Source of the DNA: Aulostomus chinensis
Taxonomy: Eukaryota > Chordata > Actinopteri > Syngnathiformes > Aulostomidae
NCBI GenBank assembly: GCA_037954235.1
Contig: JBBMOA010000010.1
Coordinates: forward strand, 24,154,529 to 24,218,528
Length of the DNA stretch: 64,000 nucleotides
Direction of reading: 5' to 3'
Within the stretch, counting starts at the first letter, position 1. Every line of letters begins with the position of its first letter. This document shows, piece after piece, positions 48,648 to 61,300 of this stretch. Position numbers and translations under genes: made by a program. Under the pieces are notes generated by a model. It was not told the origin of the DNA, searched no databases, and was given only the letters and a program-made list of their open reading frames with translations.

Positions 48648-51460
48648 GTACTGTGTGGGGGTGTTTTTGAGGTGTGAAGTTGTCATCTGTATGCTGAAGT
48701 ATGAATACTTTAAATTTAAAAATAGTTGATGTTGTGTTGTTGTTGTTGTTCTTGGAGGATTTTTTAGATGTCCTATTTTTACAACTAATGTTATGTGATA
48801 TTGTTGGAAATCTTCACTGTTGTGTCTTATCTTTGGTGTTTTATACTGAAGGGGGTTTTCTTTGGGGTATTTATTGGCCAAATAAACTCAAATTCTTGTT
48901 TTTAGAGACTTTTTGGCGACAACTCCCTTTTTGCTTAAACATTCTCACTGTCGATGCTCTAATAATGCAAGGACGAGGATTCGGTAAACACTGAGGTGAC
49001 TTTAAAGATCACAACATCAAAAATTTAATGTGAATATTTGACTGTCTTGATGGCAGTGCAGTATATTGCAGCAAACACGTGGATGTTTGCGCTTCACTCT
49101 ACAGCACAAGCCCCGCTCACGGTTTCACACGACAGGTGTTCGCTCTCATTTATTAGCATGATGATAAGTTCGTCTACTCAATATTTAGTGTTGCACAAGT
49201 GTGATGTGGAAGCTGAGCGTCGACTCATCAGTGACGTAACACACATCCTGTTTGTAGCAGTTACACGTGAACTCCATGATGTCGAGGGATGTTTTTATTC
49301 GCATTGCCACAGGTTCGTTTTTGATCGTTACTAGAAATAAGGTCTGCAGCAGGGCTCGAGTCAAACGTTTGTTCAATCAGATAATCTCCACGAGTGAACG
49401 TCGATTTTTGTGCTTTTTCAAAGTGTAAATTCAACAATGGCAAATGTAAATTCAACATTAGACTATGAACCAACTACACTGCCGACACCTGACTTCGCCA
49501 TCACCGCAGCAAGCTAGGAAGAAGTTTAATGTCATGACAACTTCTCGCTTGGCCAGTTGTTGGCAAGTGCCTCTTTTAAAGACACAAAAGCTTCAAAATT
49601 CATAAACGCCAAAGTCTCTTTATAGATTTTATGCTGTAGAATGAATGGTTAAGATTTCTAATATTTGTTTCACCCTCAGACCTTATTTCATATATTTAAC
49701 CAAAACCCTCAAAAACACCCATTGACCTGAGATGAGGAAACTGAATCTGTAATCATATGTTAGTTTGGGGTTTTGGGTCTCACTCCATCTCCACTTAATT
49801 ACTAATATAGTTTAGTAGAAGTACTGGCTTATTGAGGGTAACATATGGGGGGTAGGGGGAGACTTTAAAGGGATTTCTCTCTTTCCTTTCTTTTTACCTT
49901 TTTAAAGGAAGCGCATAATATCCTTTTGATAAATGTCACAGTGACGCTAAAAGTTCTAACTCCAGATTTATGTCACGAAAGCAATCTAATGATGATTATT
50001 GTATTGCAACGCTACTCTACACTCGCCATTCCTGTTTCAAATGTAATGGATGGATGATCAAACATAATGGCTGTTGTTTTGTACTTGGAAGCAGATTAAA
50101 TTGGTTTTATTTTCATGTCCAGTGATGCAGTGGTGCCAAATAATTAATCTCTTTCTTGGCTGTCAAGATGTGAAAATACATTGTGGTTCTTAAAATGAGC
50201 AGACCCATTGATTCCCGTCCTCCTCTGGAAACTTGTAAACTGTCAGGATGAATGAAAGCACTTGGTGAACGCTTCTATGCAGGGTGCATCAGTTATTGGA
50301 CTCAAAGGTTGTTTCTTACCCAACACAGTAGTAGTGACATTTCAGTCTTTTAATGATACCAGTGACTTTGTGGATGAATTATGTTTCAGTGGCCAGGATA
50401 AAAGACTTCTAGAAATAGCTTAGAATAGTTTTTAATGCTCTGTGGTTTTTACTTTGACTCTTTAATGACTGTAGGTTCTTATTTGTTGTTATTGAGCCTG
50501 AATCTGTTTGAAAAAGTTTAGGTTGTTGCTGTTTTGCTCAAACAGATCGAACTGTCCCTTCTAAACACAGTGTCTGTTGAAGTGATGGAGATGAATTCAT
50601 CGCTTCCTGATTAACAAAATACACCCCCCCCCCCCACCCCGAAGCTTTAAATCAAGTCGATATCGTCAGTTATTTCAGTGTGGGAGCTTAAGCTGAAATG
50701 TAGAATGCGGTGTTGTATGAAGCAGCAGATATCGTCCCCCATCACTTACACTGAAATCAAATATTGTGGGAGCCAGTAAGGGCAGGAGGAAGAATTTACT
50801 GAAAGCTTTTCACTGTGCCTTCCTAATAGTTCACCAGTTTTTCTTCCAAGCTTTTCGGGTCCATCATTGCGGGTTCTACGTTCATCGTTCTGCCTTTTAT
50901 TCAGTTTGTGTCTCTCACTCTTTTCCACTCAACCTCCATTTCTGCCCTTCCACACAGTGAGATAAGTTGGTGGAACAGGAATAACTTGCACAGGAATTCT
51001 CTCATGATGGGTTCTTCCACCTGTCCTTGCATTTGTGTGCAGTTCAAAGGACTCACAACTATTTAAAGTATTTAATATGTACTGCACACATCTATTTATG
51101 TTACCGTTTCCTTGAATATCTTACTTACACTGATCATGAAGAAATATTACTTCAGTAAGTGTATTGGACAGAACATCTTGGAAGCCTGTTTACCATTGTG
51201 CCATTAGGATGTGATTAATTGTTGGTCAGTGGATACTTTCTGTATTAATGGCTGTGATTCTCATATTTAATGCTGAACACTGAATTAAATGTCTGCTAGA
51301 TAATTCATCTTTTCTGCCTCATGAGCCCCATGAGCCCAGTACACTCATATTTATTTTTCCATGTGTTTAATGGGCCGTTTCGACAACTGTATCAAGAAAT
51401 GTGAACGTGAAGTGAAAAATGTTTCGGTGTCTTAATAGCAGCTTGATTTGCCCCTTTTAG

Positions 51461-51583
51461 TATCTGATGGTGCCATGGCCACCAGGAGCCAGAGCCCTGG
51501 GTCTCTCCTTGCTGGTGCTCAGTCTTCCACCTTCCAGCTCCTTCTGATCCTCTGTGGTCGTTTACTGGATGCCCAGGGTCAAG
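51461..51583 (+). CDS. Candidate first coding exon with signal peptide, unidentified
   Basis: Acceptor TTGCCCCTTTTAG precedes 51461. The ATG at 51475 has a near-ideal context (GCCATGG), and the frame runs 36 codons plus one base to the strong donor GTACGTG at 51584. The product begins MATRSQSPGSLLAG and continues with a hydrophobic core, FQLLLILCG, and an LLDAQGQ stretch resembling a signal-peptidase region. It therefore looks like the first coding exon of a secreted or membrane protein on the plus strand. No following exon was recognised before the window ends, consistent with a long first intron, as in many cell-adhesion genes. The family is not identified, and chance occurrence is not excluded. 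Confidence 0.42.
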
Positions 51584-54500
51584 GTACGTGCCCATTTCAT
51601 TCCATTTTGTGAACTTCCTTTAATTCATGACTTGATGGAATTTCCTCATATTTGCAACGAATGTTCTCTTGAACTCGAGCTTGAACTAAATTTTGGTGGT
51701 CTAAGGTCAAGGTTACTGTGGCCTTTTTATGAAACAGGTTTTTGGCCTTGTTAATGTGACGTAGAATGCCGTATGGGAATCCCTTCAAATTAGACACGAA
51801 CGCTTACTTGGACTCAAGTATGAACTCATTTTGGTCTTCAGCTTTGAATGTCACTGCAGTCGAGTTTAGTGGAATAACCCTGTGGGTATAAGTGTGTCAT
51901 TTGGTGACTATTTCAGTCAGCTTTCTCTGTCCCCTTTGCTCTGTGTCCCACTGGCTGCATAAAACAGCAACCTCCGAGCTAGCAGGTAGCAACCTGCAGG
52001 ATTTAAATGCTTCAATAAGGCAGGCCTGCTTTTTAAAATTGTGAATTGTTGCAAAGACATACTAACGAATGAGTTTGGTGATGAATGGTAATGTTCCGAC
52101 AAATGTCCCCCCTGTGCTGTCGCAGCCCAGTGGAGGGCCGTCTGGCTACGTGAGACTAAGGTCACTATGACTGTCATAATTAGTGGGTGAATTTAGCAGT
52201 TATGGCCAAAAACATGTAGTGTGCAAAGTTGCTCAAATGTCAATCAACTAGATGAGTGGCATGACATTTTACATCCCAGCAGTCCAAGGTTGACTTTAAC
52301 GTGACATCATAATATTCTGCAGTAACACTTCCTGCAACTGGACCGGCCAGTGAGGACATCCACTGAGAGGAATGAGCTCATTTTTTTTAAGGGCACAACT
52401 TTAAGCCAAAATTCACAAGTCACAATTGTTCATGGGCTCTTATTAAAAACAGGAGCTGTTGACCAGATTTCTTTAGAAACACCATTAAATAGCAGTTAAG
52501 AATTGAAACCAAAATACATATATGAAAATTAAAGTATTAACTGTAACAGACTAATTTTAAACAATTTTATGCTCAAAAAGGAAGGGGTGCTAAAAGCAAT
52601 TTGATAAAGGTGGATGTTTGAATTTGGGTTGGTGAATGGGTGGCATAGGGTCCCACAATTCAGGGGTCACAGGGACCCCAAAATGCTTGGCCATATTTGA
52701 TGCAAGAACACTTTGGTTTTGGTGCACAGATTTTTAGATTTAAGTTGGCTGTCGCATTATTGCCCGTGCATTGAAATTTGTTGTTCAGTGAAACATGATA
52801 TGGTGGTGTGTCCTTTTTCTCAACAGATGGCACGCAATGTTTGTTGTCTGACAGTCACACTAATTTCTGCCGGACCGCAGCGTACTTTATTGCTCCAACT
52901 CAATTATGTTTTTATACATTATGGCTTATGCTTTGTTTGTGAAACGAGAATATTAACAGACACATTATGCTGAATGAGACTGTGAGAGTTTATGAGGCAT
53001 TATTTAACAACCAGCACTGAGTCAAGTAAGTAGTAAATAACTTCATCGAGGTGTGGAATGTGCAAAGTAACATGACATAAGGTATGTAGTCAAATATCAG
53101 TGGGGAGACCGGAGTTAATCCTCATATCCCAGGCAAACAAGGCCACTGTGCCCTCTGCTGTCAAAGCACTCCACTGGCTTCCATCCCTCCCTGTGACTGG
53201 TTTTATTTATAGCATGGCAGGAATTGCTACGCTAACAAGTGACAAGGGCTCAGAATACAGACACACAAACACACACACACACAAACACACTTGCAGCACA
53301 CGAGTGCCAAATTTCAGGGGTGGTAAGGGGCAGCAACAAGGTTAATGCAGGAGAATTGGTAGCTGTGTATCCAGACCTGATGAAATGAGCCCTGATTAAT
53401 GGCCCTCCGCCGTGGCGTATGCCAGGGTGAACCGTGTGGGAGGACAGGAGAGGACCAGATTATGGCCACATTGGAGGCGTCTTTAAAGCAAACATTAAAC
53501 CTTTCCCGGACATTTTGAATAATGAGATTACAAATCGTTGTCAGCTCCTTTTTCAGCAGGAGTAGCACTCTAGCATTGCCAGTCAGCTAATTTGTCTTTG
53601 TTTATATTTTGTGGCTAAAGGCTTGGTTGGAGTTATTTTGGCAGTCCTGAATACACGATGAAGTTTCTTTAAAACTTTAATAATCAGGTGGCTGCCTTGG
53701 CAAAAGATGAGCTGTGATTGATGGTCTCAATCCTCTCTTGAATGACTATTGCTCCATCCCAAAAAAAACAAATGGGGAAAACAAAACAATTCAAGGATGG
53801 TTTCCTGTAAAGTTCCATGTTGCGTTATAGAGGGTCAGTGTGTGTTTGCAGGTCTGGGCTGTGCACTATTTTAATCATGACTAAACCAGATGCAGTTGTT
53901 GACTGTTGACAGCATGTTGACGAAGCAGGACAATGCTAAATCTGACATTTTTTCACGTCATAGCTACTATTTATACCTATGCAGATGGAGGGATTCAACA
54001 TGCCCAACTTGGCAAAGCTATACACACACACACACACACAAACACACTCCTGAGTGGACCTTTGTGTGCTTCTAACATGTACACACGCTCTTGGAGAACA
54101 CTTGCACAATATATGGGATCAGGTTTTGTCGGTCACAGTAGTTCCTCTACTCCGCTGGCAAAGGTTATACTGACCTTCAAGTGGCACCAGCTGTTGTCAT
54201 GTCAGTGAGATACTTGACTTAACAACAGTTCTGTCTGTAGCTTTGTCATTCTAATGTAAATCTTGCATCTCTGAATATGTACTTAATACTCCTGTACACT
54301 GGCATCGTCCAGAACCTAAAACAGATGTACTTTTATTCTCATGTCAATATATTTAAATGTCACACAGCTTTCATACATGTGTTTATGAAATACAAGTCAT
54401 TTCTCAGATACGCTGGGCAATGCTGGGTACATCACTTCAGCTGCTCTTTTGTGGCAACAGCGGGCTCTGCCTTATCAGCAGCTGTGGCAGCCTGCCAACC

Positions 54501-54800
54501 ACATTATAGATTGATTTTTTTTTCTTTTTTATCACCAAGAATAGATTGATATTGAATCTGTGACTAACTGAGTTCCCTGGCAATGAAGACACTAATGTAT
54601 TTAAGTCTAGAGTGGGAAAGAACAGTTTGACAGCTAAGTTGATTATATTAGGTGTCCTGTTTTACATTCACACAATGAGAGGAGCCCAACCTGCAAATAG
54701 GGACATTGAGAGACTCATTATCCTGGCAGTGATGTCATTTTTCTGAGTACTGCAGGCTCTATGTTTGGGTCAGTCAGTGACCACTTACTTTATATGTGGT
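51584..54800. other. Noncoding stretch, possible long intron
   Basis: No credible exon recognised. A short interrupted (CA)n lies at 53261-53290. The 53.35-53.56 kb part is balanced in composition and free of simple repeats. Confidence 0.4.
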
Positions 54801-54819
54801 TCTGTAGAATGTGGGTTTG

Positions 54820-55430
54820 TAAAAGGGTCGCTGGTTCAATCCCTGTGTCCCCTAGAGGCACACCTCGGCTCGGGTGGGTTCGGGTCGGTACGGCTTGGTG
54901 CTGGTACGTTTCTGCTAGCACCGGGTACCACGTCAGCATGGGTGGACTCGCCGGCCGAGAGTTCCCCGGCGTAATTTGCGTGCGACACAACAACAACAAT
55001 GGACCACATGGAGGCAGAGTTATGGCTGTTGCTTAGTCAGTGGATTTTGCTTAAACTAAAAGTAAGGGACGACAGACAGGCAAGGTTTCAAGTGGCGAAA
55101 CAGAACACCCAAGAAAAGTATAAAAGACTTTACCAAGCGATTGGCCAGTATTCCGCCAAGGCCAAGTCGATACGAAGTAGACGACGTAAGCGATTAAGTT
55201 ACCCAATCAGCACCCCACTATGTTTACATCACATTTTAGTCCTCACTCTGCTTGCTTGGAACCCCAGCGGAGCAGGGACCAAAATGATAACGGTTAGTAC
55301 CGTGTTGGGGCCAGTGGAAACGAGGCCAAACTGACCTGACCCGACCTGAGGTGAGCCAGTGGAAACACGCCCCAGGTGTCCTTCAGCAAGATACTGAGCC
55401 CCGAATTACTCCCGATAAGAAGCATGGTAT
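54820..55430. mobile_element. tRNA-like SINE interrupted by a DNA transposon
   Basis: GGGTCGCTGGTTCAATCCC at about 54825-54843 contains a B-box-like GGTTCAATCCC of a tRNA-derived head. The expected continuation, with GTGTCCTTCAGCAAGATACTG as in common fish repeats, appears only after 55374. The 0.5 kb between is a separate element (54856-55370), so the older repeat was split by insertion. Confidence 0.5.
54856..55370. mobile_element. DNA transposon copy with long GC-rich inverted termini
   Basis: The right end contains GGCCAGTGGAAACGAGGCC and, further out, GAGCCAGTGGAAACACGC. The left end carries the inverted, diverged counterpart (CACCTCGGCTCGGGTGGGTT onward, with CGTTTCTGCTAGCACC in place of CGTTTCCACTGGCCCC). 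Repeated TTTCCACTGGC motifs in the termini are typical of a group of fish DNA transposons. An internal frame at 54999-55334 encodes a basic Arg/Lys-rich segment (SIRSRRRKRLSYP) that could be a remnant of a transposon protein. No complete transposase is present. Confidence 0.55.
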
Positions 55431-55447
55431 CTTGACTGGCAGCATCC

Positions 55448-55450
<3 letters not shown>

Positions 55451-55505
<55 letters not shown>
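55451..55505. repeat. (GT)n microsatellite
   Basis: About 27 GT units shortly after the split SINE. Confidence 0.95.
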
Positions 55506-55506
<1 letters not shown>

Positions 55507-57786
55507 TTTACCTTTTATAGTATGCAGTATACAATAAGGCAAAGCTACAAACGTTCCTCCTGCTTTGTCATGTAACACTGATGGTGCCATAGCCTTGTTC
55601 ACAACACCGTATTCATTTAGCGTAAACACCCTGTTGGTCTCCAACTATAATGGAAGGTAAGCGTAGTAATTGCATGCAACACCTTTCTGACAGCTCAGTA
55701 TCTGCTTCCACTACAGATGTGTTGATATGCTGTAAACATACAGACGGTGTCAGACAGAGGCAGGATAAGATGATGACTACCCTCCTCGGATGGAACAAAA
55801 TATCAATGCTGTAATATAATGCAATACTTATCCCTGTGACACGCATTGTTACACAAACAGCAATATTTTTATTAAAACAGCTGCAGTTGGAAACAGATTC
55901 CTCTTTTACCATTTTGACAAGCTGTTTACGTGTTTAGAGGCACTTAGCTATGACTGTGCATGTTGTGTCATCAATGTTGACCCCACAATCCAGTGACTAA
56001 ATTATATAATTCGTGCTTTTTTGTCTTTTCTGCAATTATTTTTTTTTCATTTTTATGTCACAACTGTGATTCCCACCACAATAAGGCAGGCATTTAGTTG
56101 ATCCCTACAGCAGAGCTCATATTCAAAACCTTGAGGAAAACCATTGCAGGCTTCCTAAGTGGAATTGTGGTGGCACAGAGGAAGCAGAACCACAGCCTTA
56201 ATGAGCAAATATCTGAAATTAAGTGAGTGGGAGTAACGGCTCATTTGGCAGCGCCCACAAGCACCATATTGGGATGGAGGAGAGTACTAAAAGCCGGTGT
56301 GTTTATGAGTTACAGAAACTGTACACCTGAGTCATCATGTTGTGGATCTCAATGCTTCTAAAATCAAGTGTAAACATATTCATGGAGAGATTTTGATGGG
56401 TTTCTTTATATTTCACCCTTATATTGAAAAACCCCCACTGCATTGCATTTTAGGGTAATAATGGAAAAGATACTTGGGTGGGTTATATCTCAGATGGTAG
56501 TATTCTACTGAAAATACAGCATGTTCCCTCAAGTGTGCATCTGCAACCTTACAATACAGTATTAGTCCTCAAGAGGCCAGAAGTGCCTCTCTCACGAAAA
56601 GAAAGAGAACAAAGAGAGGAGAACATCTTTTACTTGCAATGGGTCATGTCTGTTCATAGAAATATTTCTTGTGGTTGCATGACAAAGGTATTGTGATCCT
56701 CACCAACACATTGTGCGGCGTGCAGGAGGTCCAGGTGGCAGAAGCATCAAAACTATTCAGATGGTCTTGTGTGAAATCATCTTCTTACTGCCTAGAAATG
56801 TCTTAGAACACTAGATGGCACTGTTGCTTTTTTTCAAAGTACTCATATTTTCAAGGTGGGAGCAGCTGAGTGTCATAAGGACATAAGCTTTAATTAGATG
56901 ATAATTACTACAATATGACACAGCCTATAACATTCCTTCACTGATTAAATCATTTCTCACTTTGTGCCTATGAAAGCGAGGGCTTTGTAGAGTTTGCTTT
57001 TTCATATTTAGATTTTTTTCACCTAGGTTTATTTGTTTGTGATATGCAGACTACATAATCTTGATGGTGTTGATTATGTGTTCCGCAGACCTTTATGGGT
57101 AAACTGTCTCTATTTTTTAAATGAAAGTTTTGGAGTTGAAGTAATCTAGATTCATCAGCCCGACATGGTGTTTGTCGTCAATTGTAAAAAGTGCTCAACA
57201 CAGTGGGGTGCTGCTCCATTACAACACAAATGACTTCAGACGGCCATCTTAAAAACAAGCATTCGGGGAGTTCATTTAGGATGCTTCGTTACACTCTCTT
57301 ATTTTGATGAACTTAATGCCACTCAGCCAAAGGCTTCACACTGGAAGGGGATTTGGTCCAAGTGTTTATTTTAGAAGGCACTGCTTTTCATCTGCCTCAC
57401 TCTGATTTAGCAATTTAAAGGGTCATGAAATATTACAGAAGGCCATAAAAGCGATGGTACATTCAGCGGCTGGTACAGAAGAAGAGGCGTGCTGTCCCAG
57501 TGGACTACGTCACAGTCACAGCCTGTGACTCCCCACACACCGCAAGGCCCATTAAGTCCAACTATGTGACTTTATGCGTCCCACAGACAGCATCTCTTTT
57601 CCCGACTAAAATTGCTGCGATAAGAGCATGTATCCGTTATGCAAGAGAAAAATGATAGTTATGATTGTGAGGTGAGAGAAAAGATTACATTTGAATATAT
57701 CATTTGGTACTGGGCTCATTTCACAACAGAAATATACATCCAAAGCTATAATGGCACTTGTTACTTTGCTTTCTCCTGGCTTGATG

Positions 57787-57849
57787 GAAATGTTAAGCTT
57801 CCAGAGGGAAATGTTAAGCTTCCAGAGGGAAATGTTAAGCTTCCAGAGG
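57787..57849. repeat. 21-bp minisatellite, three copies
   Basis: GAAATGTTAAGCTTCCAGAGG is repeated three times in tandem without mismatch. Each unit contains an AAGCTT site. Confidence 0.93.
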
Positions 57850-58321
57850 AAAAGGTCCGGTGAAGCTTGTGATCCCACAACATGACCCCGTCACTGTGTG
57901 GTGCCCTGAGTAGCCCAGATCGCACCTTTTTCATTGTGATCCATAATAGCTGAGGAGATCTGATTTGAAATGAGACCCAGCACCAGCTATTTCGGACTGT
58001 GTTGTTTCAGCTTTCTTCAGTGATTATGAATTTAGCCGCATAGCCATTATGGGAAGACTCCAGTAATCAAGATGTAGAACTGATGTGTAAAACAAAAAAA
58101 CCCAAGCATAAGCCTTTTTCCTGCGTATACCGTAAGCAGTATTTTTCAAAGGAGGATGTGCAGTGTGAATGTGCGTACCTTATGCATACTTCATGCATAC
58201 GCATCTTGTTTCAGAGCAAGTCAAGCCTGAAATAGTGAAGTGGAAGGGCGAGAATGAATGTAACATAAAACAGCCAATTTCACAGAGCTTGCATTTCTTA
58301 TTATCATTATGTTTTCCTGTT

Positions 58322-58324
<3 letters not shown>

Positions 58325-58360
<36 letters not shown>
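58325..58360. repeat. (CA)n microsatellite
   Basis: Eighteen CA units followed by a TA-rich stretch. Confidence 0.93.
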
Positions 58361-58362
<2 letters not shown>

Positions 58363-61300
58363 CTATATTACATTATATATATGTTATGTCAAACTTTGCA
58401 AACTGTATTGTAAATAGTATGTTATACATTATCTCACTGAAATGGGATTTGGGTTTGGGGGATACTATGTTTATGAATAAGTATACCATCACACACACTG
58501 CTTGTGTCTGCAAAGGTTAAGGTACACATCCATGACGCGTAACATTACCGTAGCAACTGTTGTCAAGGTCAGCAATCATTGTACTCAGTTAGAGCTATTT
58601 TCGTTCTTTGTACACGTATTGTATCTCTGTTTTTCATTGCTGCTGCTAACTTCCTGCGATGGCCATATTGGATTTTTATATTCTTAAATATCTGTTTTAG
58701 TCCTTCATGCATTTGCCTACAACTTTATGCCATTGTTCAACAAGATACTGCACTTCATGTGAGAAAAGTATGATCTGAGCCTGTCACTTCCTAGGCAGCC
58801 ATTTTAGAATATTGATTTTTTTTTTAAACAATCTTTTTACATGTCTGGATGGATTTTGTGCAGTATGACATGATTAATTTCGCTGGTGAGCAGGGCTGGG
58901 TGGTTGAATAATGGTATGAACATGCCAGATTTAACTCAACCCTAGCAGTTGTGGTACATTGAACCTGTCTTATTTGTGTTAGTTGTGGTTGTATATACCT
59001 GCAGCAATTAGTTTTGGTCCTTCTTTCCTTGTTGCATTTTCATGTCTCTCATTTGGAGCCCAACCATTTATTTTTTGAGTCTGTGTGTGTGTGTGTGCTT
59101 TTCTCCTAACTCAGGGTTGATGGCCTCTATCATCTTCATGCAGTCAGTAGTTTTGTTCCAATGTTGGTTGTCTCCTTTTTTCTTTTCCCTATTTTCAATG
59201 CCGTCATTCCTTGCAATTTTTTTATACAGATGAATAATTAATTCTACAAGATGAGAATGGAAAGGAAGGACCTTGTAGAGTGTGCAGTTTTTTTCCAAAC
59301 TGACAAAGAATGCATTTGCTCATTTCTGCCTTTGTGAGTCTGTGCATGTTTAGTCCTGAATCTGGTCCCTGATCTCCTCGGAGTGCAGGACTGTTTGTCC
59401 TCTGAGCATGATGGTGTTTGGCGAGGGGGTGTGGCTGCGTGACTGGGCCTCTGCTTTGGCGGCAGCAATGACACTGTTCCTCAAAATGACATCTGAAGGA
59501 GGGACCTTTCACCAAATGCCTCACAGTCTCATCAAGTGTTGCAGTCTGCCTAGATTAATGGGTCTGAGAGCTGATTATACAAGGCTGTTCATCATGTCTG
59601 TCTAACTGCCTGCTGCTCTTCCTGCCTGTCAATGATCCACCTGCCTGGATCTGTTCCTTCCATGGTGAAAAGGAGAATCTGTTGCTGTTGACTTCAACAA
59701 GAAACACTCCTGTGGTTTACCTCCAGACTGCAATATGATGCTGGCTTGCTTGAAATGTACATTTGCAGAAAGCACAGGTGTGGTGAAACAAATCCACAAT
59801 CCTGATGGTGCTCACGTGCAAAATCATCCATCTTTCCTGACCTTTGGTCATACACACAAACACGTACCTCATAGTAATGAACTATGCTGGGATGCAGTGT
59901 ATAGAAGAGGCATATTTAGGGAATCCAGAATGCATATTTTTAAAGTTGTGCAGAAGTAATATATGGCCTCTTTGGCATTCTGGTGGTTTTAATTTATGAT
60001 ATTGTCAGACTAGAAAGTTTAAAGTGTAATTAAAGGGATTGGAACTGTTAATATACAGGTATTTTACAACTCCAAAGGCCTTAACTACTGAATTGAGCGT
60101 TGTGCATGTTTAAATTACCTCTGGCACCGGACCCTATGAGCCCAGCCCTGTGTGGGGGAAGGATTAATCTTCCTAACACATTATTGAATGTGTTCCTTTG
60201 CTTGGGAGCAGCCGATAAATTGTGCTTGTCACAATGGCCCTGCACCTGCTCTCCATAGCCTTGGAATTTCTAACAAAGCATCACATTTCTGAAGACAGCA
60301 CTCGGGGCTATAGAAAAATAGAGTCACAACATTGAAGAAAAAAAAAAAAACACTGCTTGAGAGGAAAGGGAAGGTGAGGATTGGAGAGGAGGAGCTGCAG
60401 AAAAGGAAGCATAAGAAACAGAGCCAGATGGTGCAGACGCTGTTGCTTCAGTGTATATCAAACCACATTCAAAAACAAAGTAGTCCCTTAGATGTATTAT
60501 TAGTCATCAGAAGAGATGGAAGAAGCTTTATTTCTAGTTTAGGAAGATGTCTTCATGCACAGAAATATGATTTATTCAATATTGGCATTAACCATGGTGA
60601 ACCTCTAATGTAAAGATTTCTCTTCTTAATGGCTATGAAGTCAGACTGTCTGTGAATAACCAATAATTATTTGCACTTATCTATGCCGTATTTAATTTTT
60701 TCATCTGATAAAAGCTCTGTTTGTCCAAAATTCTGAATTGCTTGGATTGATGTCAGTTATTTGTCTGCATGAGTAGAAAGCATTCTAATAAATGAGGAGC
60801 ACTGTGTTCTTGTGCTGAAGACGTTTCAGCAGGGCTATTGGCTAATGCCAGCGGCGCTAGTTATTGACGGAATTAAATATTTCATACATATGTCATTTCA
60901 GAGTGAATTAGTTGCTCATCAACAGCTATGAACAATCCCATGAACAGAATTAGCCAACTAGCTCAATCTGACACACACACAGCCACTATGAAATCTCATA
61001 TGTGGAAAGAAACACAACACAACTGATGAGCTCTTTTACATCTTTTGCACTGTTCAGTGATTGAAAGCGCCCATAACCAATTTTTACTTCTCACAGCCTT
61101 AACATGCATGTATGATCATCTGAGTCAATATTCTGTACACTCTACTGAGCTCACTAGTCTCTTGAGCCTCTGAAAATCTTGCAAATTCCTTTCTCCCCCA
61201 TTGCTCTCTTTGTTTGGTTGTTACTTTATTCATAAACACTCTCCCTGTGCAAGCATACTATGTTGGAATGGATGTTTGAGCATGAAATGCTATGCATGTC

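Noticed and set aside
48369..48881. 170-codon minus-strand frame
   Set aside because: Lysine-rich from poly-T/poly-A tracts and antisense to the candidate exon at 48514. It resembles no protein family.
54833..54843. tRNA gene suggested by a B-box-like GGTTCAATCCC
   Set aside because: No A-box or cloverleaf at the right distance. The match belongs to a SINE head.
58660..58680. Possible CArG box (CCATATTGG)
   Set aside because: Only five A/T bases lie between CC and GG, so it does not fit the CC(A/T)6GG consensus.
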